Assembly (NCBI GenBank): GCA_023145955.1
Contig: JAGLDA010000147.1
Location: 1-16,409, forward strand
Length of the DNA stretch: 16,409 nt
Source: Bacteroidales bacterium
GTDB lineage: Bacteria > Bacteroidota > Bacteroidia > Bacteroidales > UBA1556
Reading direction: 5' to 3'
The position numbers and the translations under genes are program-made. Each line of letters opens with the position of its first letter. Position 1 is the first letter of the stretch. A model generated the notes under the pieces. It had not been told where the DNA came from. It was given only the letters and a program-made list of their open reading frames with translations, and did no database searches. This document shows, in pieces, positions 6,323-14,852 of this stretch.

Positions 6323-7411
6323 ATGGGAACAGACCTAAATATATCCAAAACGCATCAGTGGCTATCTAATAGTGATCAGCCTACCATTATTAGTGGTCCT
6401 TGCAGTGCTGAGAGTAGAGAACAAATGCTAAGAACGGGTTTGGATCTTGCCAAAGATAAACGGATAAATATCTTGAGAGCAGGTATTTGGAAACCTCGTA
6501 CTCGCCCCGATATTTTCGAAGGTGTAGGTGAGCAAGGTCTAGAATGGCTTAAAGAACTTAAAGACATTACTGGGCTAAAAACCTGTGTGGAGGTTGCTAC
6601 TCCTGAGCATATAGATATGGCTCTTAACTGGGGAGTGGATATATTATGGATTGGAGCTCGAACAACTGTTAATCCATTTTCTGTACAAATATTAGCAGAT
6701 GCGCTCAAAGGAACGGATAGTGCTGTAATGATAAAAAACCCCTTAAATCCTGATTTGAAATTGTGGATTGGCGCTTTTGAAAGAATGAATAATGCTGGAA
6801 TTACAAAATTAGCAGGTATTCACCGAGGGTTTCATGCTTATGATAATAAGCCCTATCGAAACCTTCCTATGTGGGAAATTCCTATAGAGCTGAAACGTAT
6901 TCTTCCTAACCTACCAGTTATTTGCGATCCATCACATATTAGTGGCAAAAGAGAATTACTGCATAGTGTTTCGCAAAAGGCTCTTGACTTAAGTTTTGAT
7001 GGCCTGATGATAGAGTCGCATTATAATCCTGATATAGCACTTACTGATGCCAAACAGCAACTAACTCCTAAAGCCCTTGCAGAAATGCTTGATAAGCTTG
7101 TGATAAGAGACGAATTTGGAACTGAGGATTTTGAGCAAATATTGACAGTTTTGCGCCACGAAATTGATGATATGGATCATGAGCTTTTTAATATTCTTAG
7201 CAGAAGAAATGAAAAAACACAACTCATAGGTAAGTATAAGAAAGAAAATAATATTACCGTTCTTCAGCTTGAGCGACTACGACTTATGATGAAAGATCGT
7301 ATTAACTATGGTGAAGAGTTGGGGATGGACAAAACCTTTATTAATAAACTATTGATGTTAGTGCATAAAGAATCAATTAGAATACAAACAAATATAATGC
7401 AAGATAAATAG
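6323..7411 (+). CDS. Bifunctional DAHP synthase / chorismate mutase
   Basis: A 362-residue fusion of two shikimate-pathway enzymes. Residues about 15-262 are a type I-beta DAHP synthase, which condenses phosphoenolpyruvate and erythrose-4-phosphate. The motifs are GPCSAES (25-31, metal-ligand Cys27), RAGIWKPRTRP (52-62), IKNP (137-140), GIHRGF (165-170), CDPSH (201-205) and IESH (230-233). The supplied metal ligands would be Cys, His, Glu231 and Asp202. Residues about 268-358 are an AroQ-type (CM_2) chorismate mutase, beginning with the HEIDxxD helix (279-285) and containing RRNEKTQLIGKYK (294-306). The mutase converts chorismate to prephenate. In a characterised Bacteroidota homologue (Prevotella nigrescens) the mutase domain also confers feedback control, so the same is likely here. 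An aldehyde dehydrogenase gene follows after 47 bases. Databases use aroG, aroA or aroF for this fusion. Confidence 0.9.
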   Translation: MGTDLNISKTHQWLSNSDQPTIISGPCSAESREQMLRTGLDLAKDKRINILRAGIWKPRTRPDIFEGVGEQGLEWLKELKDITGLKTCVEVATPEHIDMALNWGVDILWIGARTTVNPFSVQILADALKGTDSAVMIKNPLNPDLKLWIGAFERMNNAGITKLAGIHRGFHAYDNKPYRNLPMWEIPIELKRILPNLPVICDPSHISGKRELLHSVSQKALDLSFDGLMIESHYNPDIALTDAKQQLTPKALAEMLDKLVIRDEFGTEDFEQILTVLRHEIDDMDHELFNILSRRNEKTQLIGKYKKENNITVLQLERLRLMMKDRINYGEELGMDKTFINKLLMLVHKESIRIQTNIMQDK

Positions 7412-7458
7412 TATTTGGAGCTTTTGATTTATACTATAACAAAAAATATATTTACGAG

Positions 7459-8871
7459 ATGAAAAAATTTAAAATTTATTGTGGAGGAGAATTTATTGAT
7501 ACATCAAAGTCTCTTGATGTTATTAATCCTTTTGAAAATAAAGCTTTTGCACAAACATATTATGCTTCTTCAGATGATTTAGAAAATGCTATTTCTAAAG
7601 CTCAGGAAGTGCAAAAGGAAATGCAAAATTTCCCTTCGTATAAAAGATATGAAGCGCTAAAGTATATTTCGGATACATTAAAAGACAGGCTTGATTATTT
7701 TGCTGAAATATTGGCTTTAGAATCTGGTAAACCACTTATATATGCCCAAGGAGAAATAATGCGTTCTGTGCAAACTTTCCTTATTGCTGCTGAAGAAAGC
7801 AAGCGGTTGCCTGGCGAGGTTATGAGCCTTGACTGGACTCCTGCAGGTGAAGGAAAACATGGCGTTATTAGGTATTTTCCTGTTGGCTTGGTTGCTGGTA
7901 TTGCGCCATTCAATTTTCCAATGAATTTGGCAGTACATAAGTTGGCTCCGGCAATTGCTGCTGGTTGTCCTATTATCCTAAAGCCATCTACTAATACTCC
8001 TCTTTCTACTTTAGCATTAGCAGAAATTATTGACGAAACAGATTTGCCTAAAGGAGCTGTTTCCATTCTTCCTATGGATAGAAAAACAGGCAATCAACTT
8101 GTTACAGACGATAGATTTAAGTTATTATCATTTACAGGCTCGCCTCATGTGGGCTGGATGATGAAAGCTGACGCTGGGCGCAAGAAAGTTGTGCTTGAGC
8201 TTGGCGGTAATGCGGGTATGATAATTACTAAAACGGCAGATATAAAAACCGCAGTAAGTAAAGCTGTTATTGGTGGCTTTGCTTATTCGGGGCAGGTTTG
8301 TATTCATGCGCAAAGACTATATGTTGCAAAAGAGATATTCGATGAGTTTTCTAAAGCTTTTGTTGAAGAGGTAAATAAACTCAAACTTGGCGACCCTATG
8401 GATAGCGACACTCAGATTTCGTCAATGATTGATGAGGCAAATGCTGTACGTGTAGAAAATTGGGTAGATGAGGCTATTAGTGATGGCGCAAAAATTATTT
8501 GTGGCGGCAAGCGCGAAGGAACTTACTATCATCCAACGGTTTTGGTAGATACTAATCCTAAGATGAAAGTTTGTGCACTTGAGGTTTTTGGCCCCGTTGT
8601 TACCCTTGAGCCTTTTGGCAATTTTGACGAAGCTATTGCAGCAGTAAATAATAGTGAGTTTGGACTTCAAGCAGGAGTTTTCACCAATGATATTTCGGAG
8701 ATGGATTATGCTTTTAATAATCTTGAGGTAGGTGGTGTTATTATTAATGACTCTCCAATATTTAGAGTGGATCACATGCCTTATGGTGGAGTAAAGGACT
8801 CTGGACTTGGTCGCGAAGGATTAAAATATGCTATTATGGATATGATGGAAGCTAGAATCCTTGTGCGTTAG
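7459..8871 (+). CDS. NAD(P)-dependent aldehyde dehydrogenase
   Basis: A 470-residue member of the ALDH superfamily, oxidising an aldehyde to its acid in the cytoplasm. All core residues are present. PFNFP (150-154) supplies the oxyanion Asn152. ILKPS has the cofactor-binding Lys175, FTGSP (225-229) belongs to the Rossmann fold, and LELGG has the general base Glu247. GQVCI carries the catalytic Cys281, and LEVFGP has the ribose-binding Glu375. The length is typical. The overall pattern, with ELGGNAG and MPYGGVKDSGLGREG, resembles the lactaldehyde dehydrogenase/GAPN-like branch, but substrate cannot be assigned. The gene follows the DAHPS-CM gene by 47 bases without a recognisable promoter, so read-through is possible, although no pathway link is evident. 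No T-rich terminator hairpin follows the stop. Confidence 0.9.
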   Translation: MKKFKIYCGGEFIDTSKSLDVINPFENKAFAQTYYASSDDLENAISKAQEVQKEMQNFPSYKRYEALKYISDTLKDRLDYFAEILALESGKPLIYAQGEIMRSVQTFLIAAEESKRLPGEVMSLDWTPAGEGKHGVIRYFPVGLVAGIAPFNFPMNLAVHKLAPAIAAGCPIILKPSTNTPLSTLALAEIIDETDLPKGAVSILPMDRKTGNQLVTDDRFKLLSFTGSPHVGWMMKADAGRKKVVLELGGNAGMIITKTADIKTAVSKAVIGGFAYSGQVCIHAQRLYVAKEIFDEFSKAFVEEVNKLKLGDPMDSDTQISSMIDEANAVRVENWVDEAISDGAKIICGGKREGTYYHPTVLVDTNPKMKVCALEVFGPVVTLEPFGNFDEAIAAVNNSEFGLQAGVFTNDISEMDYAFNNLEVGGVIINDSPIFRVDHMPYGGVKDSGLGREGLKYAIMDMMEARILVR

Positions 8872-8943
8872 TAAGCCTTATAATATTGATATATGTGTTA
8901 TAATTTTAATATCTTTTATGAAGTATATAAAAACAAAAACATA

Positions 8944-8985
8944 AGGAGTATAAAAAACCTCCTATCTTTGTATTAACTTACAAAG
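8944..8985 (+). promoter_or_regulatory. Promoter and inverted repeats before the sensor kinase pair
   Basis: TATCTTTG at 8963-8970 is a full TAnnTTTG -7 box; no good -33 TTG is found at the right distance. The box overlaps a 7-bp inverted repeat CTTTGTA (8966-8972) / TACAAAG (8979-8985) around TTAACT. Immediately upstream, AGGAG (8944-8948) and CTCCT (8959-8963) form a second inverted repeat touching the first base of the box. A weak -33 plus symmetrical sites suggests a regulated, activator- or repressor-dependent promoter (inference). Confidence 0.5.
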
Positions 8986-9037
8986 GAATGATTATTTTTA
9001 TCAGGTGACTACATATGGCCGCTAAAAATATATAAAT

Positions 9038-10459
9038 ATGAATGCACAGCGAATAATGAGTATAAGCATAGCCATGGGAGTGGTGATGATTGGCCTTTTG
9101 GTAATGCAAATGCTGTGGGTAAGTAATGCATTAACTATCAAGGAGACCGCTTTTAGCAATGATATTCAGCGAACATTTACTCATGTGATGAGTAAAGTAA
9201 ATAGGATGGAAGAAAATAGTAATCAAAATAGATTGCTAAGAATAATGGGTACTCCAATAATACCTCTAGGTCCTAGAGCGGTTATAAAAGATAGAACTTT
9301 AATAAAAAGATTTATTTACAATCAGGATACTATTGATTATCAAATGAAATTTCAATCGCATTTTAGCATTAGGCCATCATTTGATAATCCAATTTTTGAT
9401 AATCCAGAATATACTTATAGAATACTAGACTCTCTTATAAATGATGAGCTTCATCAGCATAATATTTATGCAGAGTACTATTTCAATATATATAATCAGC
9501 GTGGGTCGTTTTTTATGTACAAACATTCAAAGGTTAAGCCAGAGGTATATCTCGAAAAAGCTTATGCGTTTCCACTAATGAGTAATTCTAATGTTCAGGA
9601 ATTATTTATGATGATTTATTTTCCCAAGGAGAAAAGGTATCTTCTTAAAGAGATGGGCTTAATGCTGTTTTTATCAATTATTATCATTTTATCAGTTGTT
9701 TATCTGTTTTCTTATAGTGTTTCTGCTATTGTAAAGCAATCTAAACTATCGGTTATAAAAAATGATTTTATTAATAATATGACCCATGAATTTAAAACAC
9801 CAATATCTACTATATCATTGGTTTGCCAAGCGTTAAGTGATGGTGATGTGGAAAATACCCCAGAGCTATTAGATTCTTATATATCAATTATTAATGATGA
9901 AAATCAGCGGCTTGCAGGTATGGCAGAAAAGATATTGCAAACGGCAATAATTGATAAGGGGCAACTTAAACTTAAGTATGAAGAAGTAAATGTTCACGAA
10001 ATAATACAGGAACTGGTAAAAAGTAATGAAATGCATATTCGCCAAAAGGGTGGCGTACTAAATCTAGAATTAGAAGCTTTGAATTTTGTTATTTATGCCG
10101 ATAAGCTGCATTTGACAAATTTATTATATAATTTGCTTGATAACGCAAATAAATATACCTTTGAAGACCCAAAATTCAGTATTATTACAAAGAATGATGG
10201 TGATTGTTTATTGATAATTGTTAGAGATAATGGAATTGGTATTTCCCGACAGAATCAAAAGAAAATTTTCAATAAACTATATCGAGTGCCAACAGGAAAT
10301 GTGCATAATGTGAAAGGTTTTGGACTGGGACTTAGTTATGTAAAAGCAGTGGTAGATCACCACCATGGAACAATTAGTTTGGATAGCCAAATTAATAAGG
10401 GAACAAGTTTCTATGTGCATATCCCTTTAGATACAAGAAACACTAAATGTAACGTATAA
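9038..10459 (+). CDS. Sensor histidine kinase, RprX-like
   Basis: A 473-residue inner-membrane sensor kinase. An N-terminal membrane anchor (about 8-27), a periplasmic domain (28-204) and a second membrane segment (about 205-227) lead into the kinase core. The H-box NMTHEFKTPISTIS has the phospho-acceptor His250. The N-box is NLLYNLLDNANKYT (361-374), G1 is DNGIGI (397-402), the F-box is FNKLYRVP (411-418) and G2 is GFGLGL (427-432). The periplasmic part has no domain I recognise. The gene is followed after 11 bases by an OmpR-type regulator, so the two form a cognate pair in one operon. The pair resembles RprX/RprY of Bacteroides, but the signal is unknown. Start choice: the ATG at 9038 gives a compact signal-anchor, and nearby upstream ATGs open only tiny frames. 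Confidence 0.9.
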   Translation: MNAQRIMSISIAMGVVMIGLLVMQMLWVSNALTIKETAFSNDIQRTFTHVMSKVNRMEENSNQNRLLRIMGTPIIPLGPRAVIKDRTLIKRFIYNQDTIDYQMKFQSHFSIRPSFDNPIFDNPEYTYRILDSLINDELHQHNIYAEYYFNIYNQRGSFFMYKHSKVKPEVYLEKAYAFPLMSNSNVQELFMMIYFPKEKRYLLKEMGLMLFLSIIIILSVVYLFSYSVSAIVKQSKLSVIKNDFINNMTHEFKTPISTISLVCQALSDGDVENTPELLDSYISIINDENQRLAGMAEKILQTAIIDKGQLKLKYEEVNVHEIIQELVKSNEMHIRQKGGVLNLELEALNFVIYADKLHLTNLLYNLLDNANKYTFEDPKFSIITKNDGDCLLIIVRDNGIGISRQNQKKIFNKLYRVPTGNVHNVKGFGLGLSYVKAVVDHHHGTISLDSQINKGTSFYVHIPLDTRNTKCNV

Positions 10460-10470
10460 ATAATTTATTT

Positions 10471-11166
10471 ATGGAAGAATTTAAGATTTTATTAGCAGAA
10501 GACGATCCAAATTTAGGAAAAATTCTTAAAGCATTTTTGGAGGCTAAGGGTTTTGTAGTTGATTTATTCATTAATGGAGAGGAAGCTCTTATGGGTTTTC
10601 ACAAGAAAAATGACTATCAAATATTGGTACTTGATGTGATGATGCCTATTATGGATGGATTTACTCTTGCCAGCAATGTGCGAAAATCAGGTAGCAAAGT
10701 TCCAATCCTTTTCCTTACAGCAAAATCTCTTGAAGAAGATAAACTTAAGGGCTTTGAAATAGGTGGTGATGATTATATTACTAAGCCATTTAATATGGAA
10801 CTTTTACTTGCCAGGTTAAATGCAATTTTGCGCCGTAGTGGTGCGGGTGCTAAAGATAATGATGGTATTGCAGAATATAAAATTGGTAAATTCACATATA
10901 ATTATGAGCACCAGAAGCTTAGTGCCGATGGGCTTGATCAAAAGCTTACCAGTAAAGAAGCTGAGCTTATGAAGATGCTATGCGATCACGAAAATGAAGT
11001 GCTGGATCGTAGAATTGCTCTAAACAAAATATGGAAAGATGATAGCTATTTTAATGCTCGTAGTATGGATGTATATATTACCAAATTAAGAAAATATCTT
11101 AAATCTGACGAAACAATACAAATAATAAATGTACACGGTATAGGCTTTAAGCTACTAACTCGATAA
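10471..11166 (+). CDS. OmpR-family response regulator, RprY-like
   Basis: A 231-residue DNA-binding response regulator. The receiver domain (about 5-118) has the acidic pair in LLAEDD (Glu10, Asp11, Asp12). The phosphorylated aspartate is Asp55 in LVLDVMMP, the switch residue is Thr83 in LTAK, and the conserved Lys105 is in ITKPF. The C-terminal winged-helix domain (about 133-229) shows LTSKEAELMKMLCDHE, the recognition helix SMDVYITKLRKYLK and the wing GIGFKL. It acts in the cytoplasm as a transcription factor controlled by the upstream kinase. It is the last gene of the unit, followed at once by a strong terminator. Its binding site is unknown. The inverted repeat over the operon's own -7 box is one candidate for autoregulation (inference). 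Confidence 0.92.
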   Translation: MEEFKILLAEDDPNLGKILKAFLEAKGFVVDLFINGEEALMGFHKKNDYQILVLDVMMPIMDGFTLASNVRKSGSKVPILFLTAKSLEEDKLKGFEIGGDDYITKPFNMELLLARLNAILRRSGAGAKDNDGIAEYKIGKFTYNYEHQKLSADGLDQKLTSKEAELMKMLCDHENEVLDRRIALNKIWKDDSYFNARSMDVYITKLRKYLKSDETIQIINVHGIGFKLLTR

Positions 11167-11183
11167 TATTATTTTTTTTAGTG

Positions 11184-11229
11184 CAGGTTTAAAATATTAG
11201 TACTACTAAGATTTTAAACCTGTTTTTTT
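11184..11229 (+). terminator. Strong intrinsic terminator after the response regulator gene
   Basis: CAGGTTTAAAAT (11184-11195) pairs perfectly with ATTTTAAACCTG (11211-11222). The stem continues inward past one A/G mismatch with TTAG/CTAA (11197-11200 and 11206-11209), leaving a 5-base loop. Seven T residues follow (11223-11229). The T-run is only on the plus-strand exit side, so it is unidirectional. It separates the two-component operon from the permease gene 20 bases further on. Confidence 0.9.
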
Positions 11230-11249
11230 ATTTAGATAAATTAAAAAAA

Positions 11250-12479
11250 TTGAACCTCTCTTTTTTTATAGCAAAACGATACCTTCTGGCAAAAAAATCG
11301 CATAATGCCATTAATATCATTACGTCAATTTCTATAGCTCTAGTGGCAATAGGGACTATGGCTCTTATTGTTATTATGTCGGTATTTAATGGCCTGGAAA
11401 CTTTAGTGGGAGAATTAGACTCTAGCGCTTCTGCTGACTATATAATTGATAGCAAGTTCGATAAATATATAAATACCAAAGAGTTTCCTAGGGATAAGAT
11501 TAGTGCTATTAATGGAGTAAATAGCGTGTCTGCAGTTTTGGAAGATAACCTTTTGGTAAAATACACTCCTGCTTTAGAGCAAAATTCTGCCAGAGAAATA
11601 ATAGCACTTATAAGAGGTGTAGAAGATAGTTATACAGAATCAACATCCATTAAAAATAAAATAATAGATGGAGTGTTTTATTTAAATAGCAGAGGATTAG
11701 ATTATTGTGTATTAGGAAATGGCTTAGCAAATCATTTGCAAATTCATATTAATGATTTCGATAATCCTATAATATGTTATTTTCCGAAGGCCGACCAAGG
11801 AATAACAATAAATCCTCTGGATGCTATATCCATAGAAAATGTATTTCCTGCAGGAGTGGTTACTATAGCTCCAGAATTAGATGATAAGATAATAATTACG
11901 TCTTTAGCATTTGCTCAAAAGCTGATGAATATTCCTAATAGAGCAACTAATTTTTATGTGGGAATAGGTAAAGATGCTAATATTGATGAAGTTCAGAATG
12001 AAATACAGCATATTTTAGGAAGTGAGTATTCCGTAAAGAACAAAAAACAGCAAAATGAAGTTATGTATAATATTATGAAAAGTGAAAAATGGAGTAGCTT
12101 TATGATATTATCGTTTATTCTTTTTATTGCCACATTTAATCTTGTGGGTGCATTAAGTGTATTAATTATTGATAAGCAAAGTGATATAAAAACGCTTACA
12201 TTTATGGGTGCTGATAAATCCTTAATATCTAAAATATTTATGATAGAAGGGTTTATGGTTACTTTTAGCGGTACATTATTGGGCCTATTCCTAGGCGCAA
12301 TTCTTATTATTATGCAAGATACTATGCATATAATACCCATGCAAGGCTCGTTTATTATTGATGCATTTCCTGTGGAACTTCGTATTTCGGACATAATATC
12401 TATTCTTGCTGTTGTAGTTTCTATTTCTATGTTGGCGGTTGTATATCCAATTAGGAAGCTGGGTAAGGTGATGGTATAG
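11250..12479 (+). CDS. LolC/LolE-type ABC permease (MacB/FtsX fold), TTG start
   Basis: A 409-residue inner-membrane permease of the lipoprotein-releasing LolC/E type. It opens with FFIAKRYLLAKKSHNAINII, characteristic of the family in Bacteroidota. It has a first membrane helix (22-45) ending in the family motif MSVFNG, then a large periplasmic MacB-like domain (46-280). Three C-terminal helices follow (about 282-305, 330-354, 380-399), with the coupling-helix region around KQSDIKTLTFMGADKSLI (309-326). It would shuttle lipoproteins to the outer membrane together with a LolD ATPase, which is not encoded here. The start is TTG (11250-11252): it places the usual MNLSFFIAKRYL opening first, and no in-frame ATG lies just upstream. 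The gap to the preceding terminator is only 20 bases, so the leader must be very short or the promoter overlaps the terminator. The C-terminus is complete. Confidence 0.82.
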   Translation: MNLSFFIAKRYLLAKKSHNAINIITSISIALVAIGTMALIVIMSVFNGLETLVGELDSSASADYIIDSKFDKYINTKEFPRDKISAINGVNSVSAVLEDNLLVKYTPALEQNSAREIIALIRGVEDSYTESTSIKNKIIDGVFYLNSRGLDYCVLGNGLANHLQIHINDFDNPIICYFPKADQGITINPLDAISIENVFPAGVVTIAPELDDKIIITSLAFAQKLMNIPNRATNFYVGIGKDANIDEVQNEIQHILGSEYSVKNKKQQNEVMYNIMKSEKWSSFMILSFILFIATFNLVGALSVLIIDKQSDIKTLTFMGADKSLISKIFMIEGFMVTFSGTLLGLFLGAILIIMQDTMHIIPMQGSFIIDAFPVELRISDIISILAVVVSISMLAVVYPIRKLGKVMV

Positions 12480-12497
12480 AATTTTAAAATAAACTAT

Positions 12498-12526
12498 TCT
12501 GTACTCAATATTTTCATATAAATTTG
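12498..12526 (+). promoter_or_regulatory. Probable promoter of the ydbS-ydbT pair
   Basis: TAAATTTG (12519-12526) fits TAnnTTTG. The only -33 candidate, TCTG at 12498-12501 with a 17-base spacer, is weak. AATTTG (12521-12526) and CAAATT (12531-12536) form a 6-bp inverted repeat over the -7 box with a 4-base loop. The ATG of ydbS is at 12552, about 19 bases after the expected start. Confidence 0.5.
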
Positions 12527-12551
12527 TCTGCAAATTAGATATAAACACAAT

Positions 12552-13070
12552 ATGCAATTCGAAAACCAAAATATACCTATAGACGAACTTCCTATTATTA
12601 AGGAAGAAGATTTCTCGCCTCTTGAAGCAAATTTTAAAACATTTTTATTTATTAGGAATTCTATCTTCTTCATAGTGCTCCTTATAGGTGTTTTACTTTT
12701 TCAATATTTTTCTAAAATACCTGATTCTCAGTGGGGCTTTACTGTGCTTTATATTGTAATAATAGTATTTTGGATTATAAGCATGGCAGTGGTTTATATT
12801 GGGTTTAAGTATAAGGGGTATATATTGCGAAAGCACGATGTTGTATATAAGAGTGGTTTTATTTTTCAGCAAAAAACTATTATTCCTAAGAATAGAATTC
12901 AGCATATTGAAATAAGGCAAGGTATTATGCTGCGCATGTTTGGATTATCAAAATTAGTACTCTATACTGCAGGAGGTAGTACTAGCGATTTATCTATTTC
13001 TGGCCTTAAACCGGATATCTCAAATGCTATGAAAGAAGAAATAAGTAGAAAAATAGCAGATAATGGGTAA
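12552..13070 (+). CDS. YdbS-like bacterial PH-domain membrane protein
   Basis: A 172-residue protein with an acidic cytoplasmic N-terminus, two membrane helices (about 31-52 and 62-84) and one C-terminal bacterial PH (bPH2, DUF304/YdbS) domain (about 86-165). The domain carries the family pattern PKNRIQHIEIRQGIMLRMFG (112-131) followed by LVLYTAGG (135-142). YdbS-type proteins pair with a longer YdbT partner, as here: the YdbT gene begins inside the last codons of this one (8-base overlap), implying translational coupling and joint function. The function of the YdbS/YdbT pair is not settled in the literature I know; an envelope role is likely. Homology is assigned by domain layout and gene order, with ATG start. 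Confidence 0.82.
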   Translation: MQFENQNIPIDELPIIKEEDFSPLEANFKTFLFIRNSIFFIVLLIGVLLFQYFSKIPDSQWGFTVLYIVIIVFWIISMAVVYIGFKYKGYILRKHDVVYKSGFIFQQKTIIPKNRIQHIEIRQGIMLRMFGLSKLVLYTAGGSTSDLSISGLKPDISNAMKEEISRKIADNG

Positions 13071-14583
13071 TATTGATTGGTCTAAAGAACAACGGCAAGC
13101 ACCGATAGGGCTTTTGCTTTTTGCGGCTCAAACTTTTCGTAATATACTTAAAGGAGCATGGCCTATATTCTTGTTATTTATAATAAAAGATGGAGATTCG
13201 AGAAACGAACTTTATTTTTGGGCTATAATCTTGGGTACAGCGTTCATTCTTATAAATGGGTCGCTTTCTTATTGGTATTTTAGATTTAATATAGAGGGCG
13301 ATGAGTTTGTGGTTCGCAAAGGATATTTAAAAAAGATAAAACTTGCCGTGGCAATTGATAGAATACAGACTGTAAATATAAAGCAAAGTATTTTTCAAAG
13401 AATAATAGGGGTTGTTACTGTTGAGATTGACACGGCAGGAGCTAAAGAAGCTGAAATAAAACTTATTGCTATAAAGAAAGAATTAGCATCGGAATTTGAG
13501 AAACGATTTGGGCGTACTGTTGCTGCTTCTATTGATACTAACGATATAGAAACGTCGGTAAGTAATGATGCGCAAAACGTTGCTTCACAAAGTAATAATC
13601 CCTTAATAGAGCTTAGTGTAGAGGATTTAGTAAAAGTAGGGGTTAGTCAAAATCATCTAAAAAATCTTTTAGTAGTTATTGCATTTGTATATAGTTTTTA
13701 TTATCAGCTAGGGCAAACTTTCCAAAATCAGATAGAAGAGTATGCAGAGAAAGGGATGCAGAATATTGAAAAGCTTGAGATTACAACATTAGTAATGTTC
13801 ATTATAGTAATCTTTGCTTTTGCATTTATAGCTTCTATTATCAAAATGGTGGTAAAATACTATGGATTAACAATGCAGTATAGCAGTGGAAATTATGTAA
13901 TTAGTTATGGTCTTATAAACACTAAGAAAGTAAATATCCCGATTCACAAAATCCAACTGATTATTTATGAAGATAATCCTATAAAAAAACTCTTGGGCTT
14001 TAAAAATCTTAGTCTTAATCAAGCTTCTTCAAATGAGAATGTAAAGAAAGACCAGAAAATTATTATTCCTGCTTGTAACTCAAAACAGCAAGAAATTATT
14101 GAAAAAGAGCTATTTGGATCTGCAGATCAAATATATTCACCACCAATAAAATCTCACCCTTTCTATTTTATAAAAAGTTTTCTCTTCTTTTCGGCCATTT
14201 TAGCTCCTTTACTGGGAGTAATTATTTATAATGACAAATTGCAGGACTTACGTTTTGTGTTACCAATACTTATTATTGAAATTATTGTGGGTTTTCTACT
14301 ATTTCTTGATTATAAAAAACGTAATTTCCGTATCAGCCAATGCATTATTGAAATAAATAAAGGGCAAATTGGCAATACTTATAAACGAATGTATATGTAT
14401 AAAGTGCAGTCGGTAAGTATAAAGCAAAGTGTTTTTATGAAACGACGCAATTTGGCTACCATAGTGCTATATACTGCTGCCGGAAATAGAATTACAATTC
14501 CTTACATAGAGAGTGAAGTTGCCTATAATACGGCTAATTATATTCTCTTTAAGATAGAGAGTAGTATAGATGCTTGGATGTAG
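13063..14583 (+). CDS. YdbT-like protein with three PH domains
   Basis: A 506-residue inner-membrane protein built from three copies of a module of paired membrane helices plus a bPH2 domain. Membrane segments lie at about 29-43, 51-72, 201-218, 241-262, 366-388 and 397-415. PH domains follow at about 73-150, 268-345 and 420-490. The repeat signature recurs as DRIQTVNIKQSIFQRIIG (99-116), HKIQLIIYEDNPIKKLLG (295-312) and YKVQSVSIKQSVFMKRRN (446-463). The middle copy is the most diverged. A polar, serine- and asparagine-rich linker (about 155-182) separates the first two modules. The gene overlaps ydbS by 8 bases and is surely expressed with it. No terminator hairpin with a T-run was found directly after the stop. 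The role is membrane-associated but undefined. Confidence 0.85.
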   Translation: MGNIDWSKEQRQAPIGLLLFAAQTFRNILKGAWPIFLLFIIKDGDSRNELYFWAIILGTAFILINGSLSYWYFRFNIEGDEFVVRKGYLKKIKLAVAIDRIQTVNIKQSIFQRIIGVVTVEIDTAGAKEAEIKLIAIKKELASEFEKRFGRTVAASIDTNDIETSVSNDAQNVASQSNNPLIELSVEDLVKVGVSQNHLKNLLVVIAFVYSFYYQLGQTFQNQIEEYAEKGMQNIEKLEITTLVMFIIVIFAFAFIASIIKMVVKYYGLTMQYSSGNYVISYGLINTKKVNIPIHKIQLIIYEDNPIKKLLGFKNLSLNQASSNENVKKDQKIIIPACNSKQQEIIEKELFGSADQIYSPPIKSHPFYFIKSFLFFSAILAPLLGVIIYNDKLQDLRFVLPILIIEIIVGFLLFLDYKKRNFRISQCIIEINKGQIGNTYKRMYMYKVQSVSIKQSVFMKRRNLATIVLYTAAGNRITIPYIESEVAYNTANYILFKIESSIDAWM

Positions 14584-14791
14584 AAATAGTTAAGAAATCT
14601 CTTATTAAGAAGGTAATAGGACTGTTATAAGAATAATTATTAATAATGATATAATCAGTATATAATTGCGTTTAGTAAAAATAGTTAATTTCCCCATGTT
14701 TACTCATTATTATAAGTTTATTAAAAGTAGCATATTTTGCTCATATGATTATTTTTATTGAAAAAGGTTGCATCCAACAGTAAAAATAATA

Positions 14792-14820
14792 ATTTGTTTT
14801 GGGTGTCTTCCAAATCAAAT
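14792..14820. repeat. Eleven-bp imperfect hairpin
   Basis: ATTTGTTTTGG (14792-14802) and CCAAATCAAAT (14810-14820) pair with a single T/T mismatch around a 7-base loop. No T-tract follows on the plus strand. It could be a protein-binding site or the 3' end of the ydbT transcript. Confidence 0.4.
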
Positions 14821-14852
14821 CCCTAACGGTTCTGAGAAATTAGTTGTCAATT

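Noticed and set aside
6376..6708. Minus-strand 110-codon frame opposite the DAHPS domain
   Set aside because: Antisense shadow of a well-conserved enzyme; low-complexity translation and no promoter.
7695..8093. Minus-strand frame of 132 codons opposite the aldehyde dehydrogenase gene
   Set aside because: Antisense shadow; the plus-strand gene explains the open frame.
11250..14583. LolC/E-like permease and YdbS/YdbT as one operon
   Set aside because: A 72-base gap containing a TAnnTTTG box makes a separate transcript for ydbST more likely.
14636..14647. Perfect 12-base palindrome ATTATTAATAAT
   Set aside because: Composed only of A and T in an AT-rich gap; expected by chance and without supporting context.
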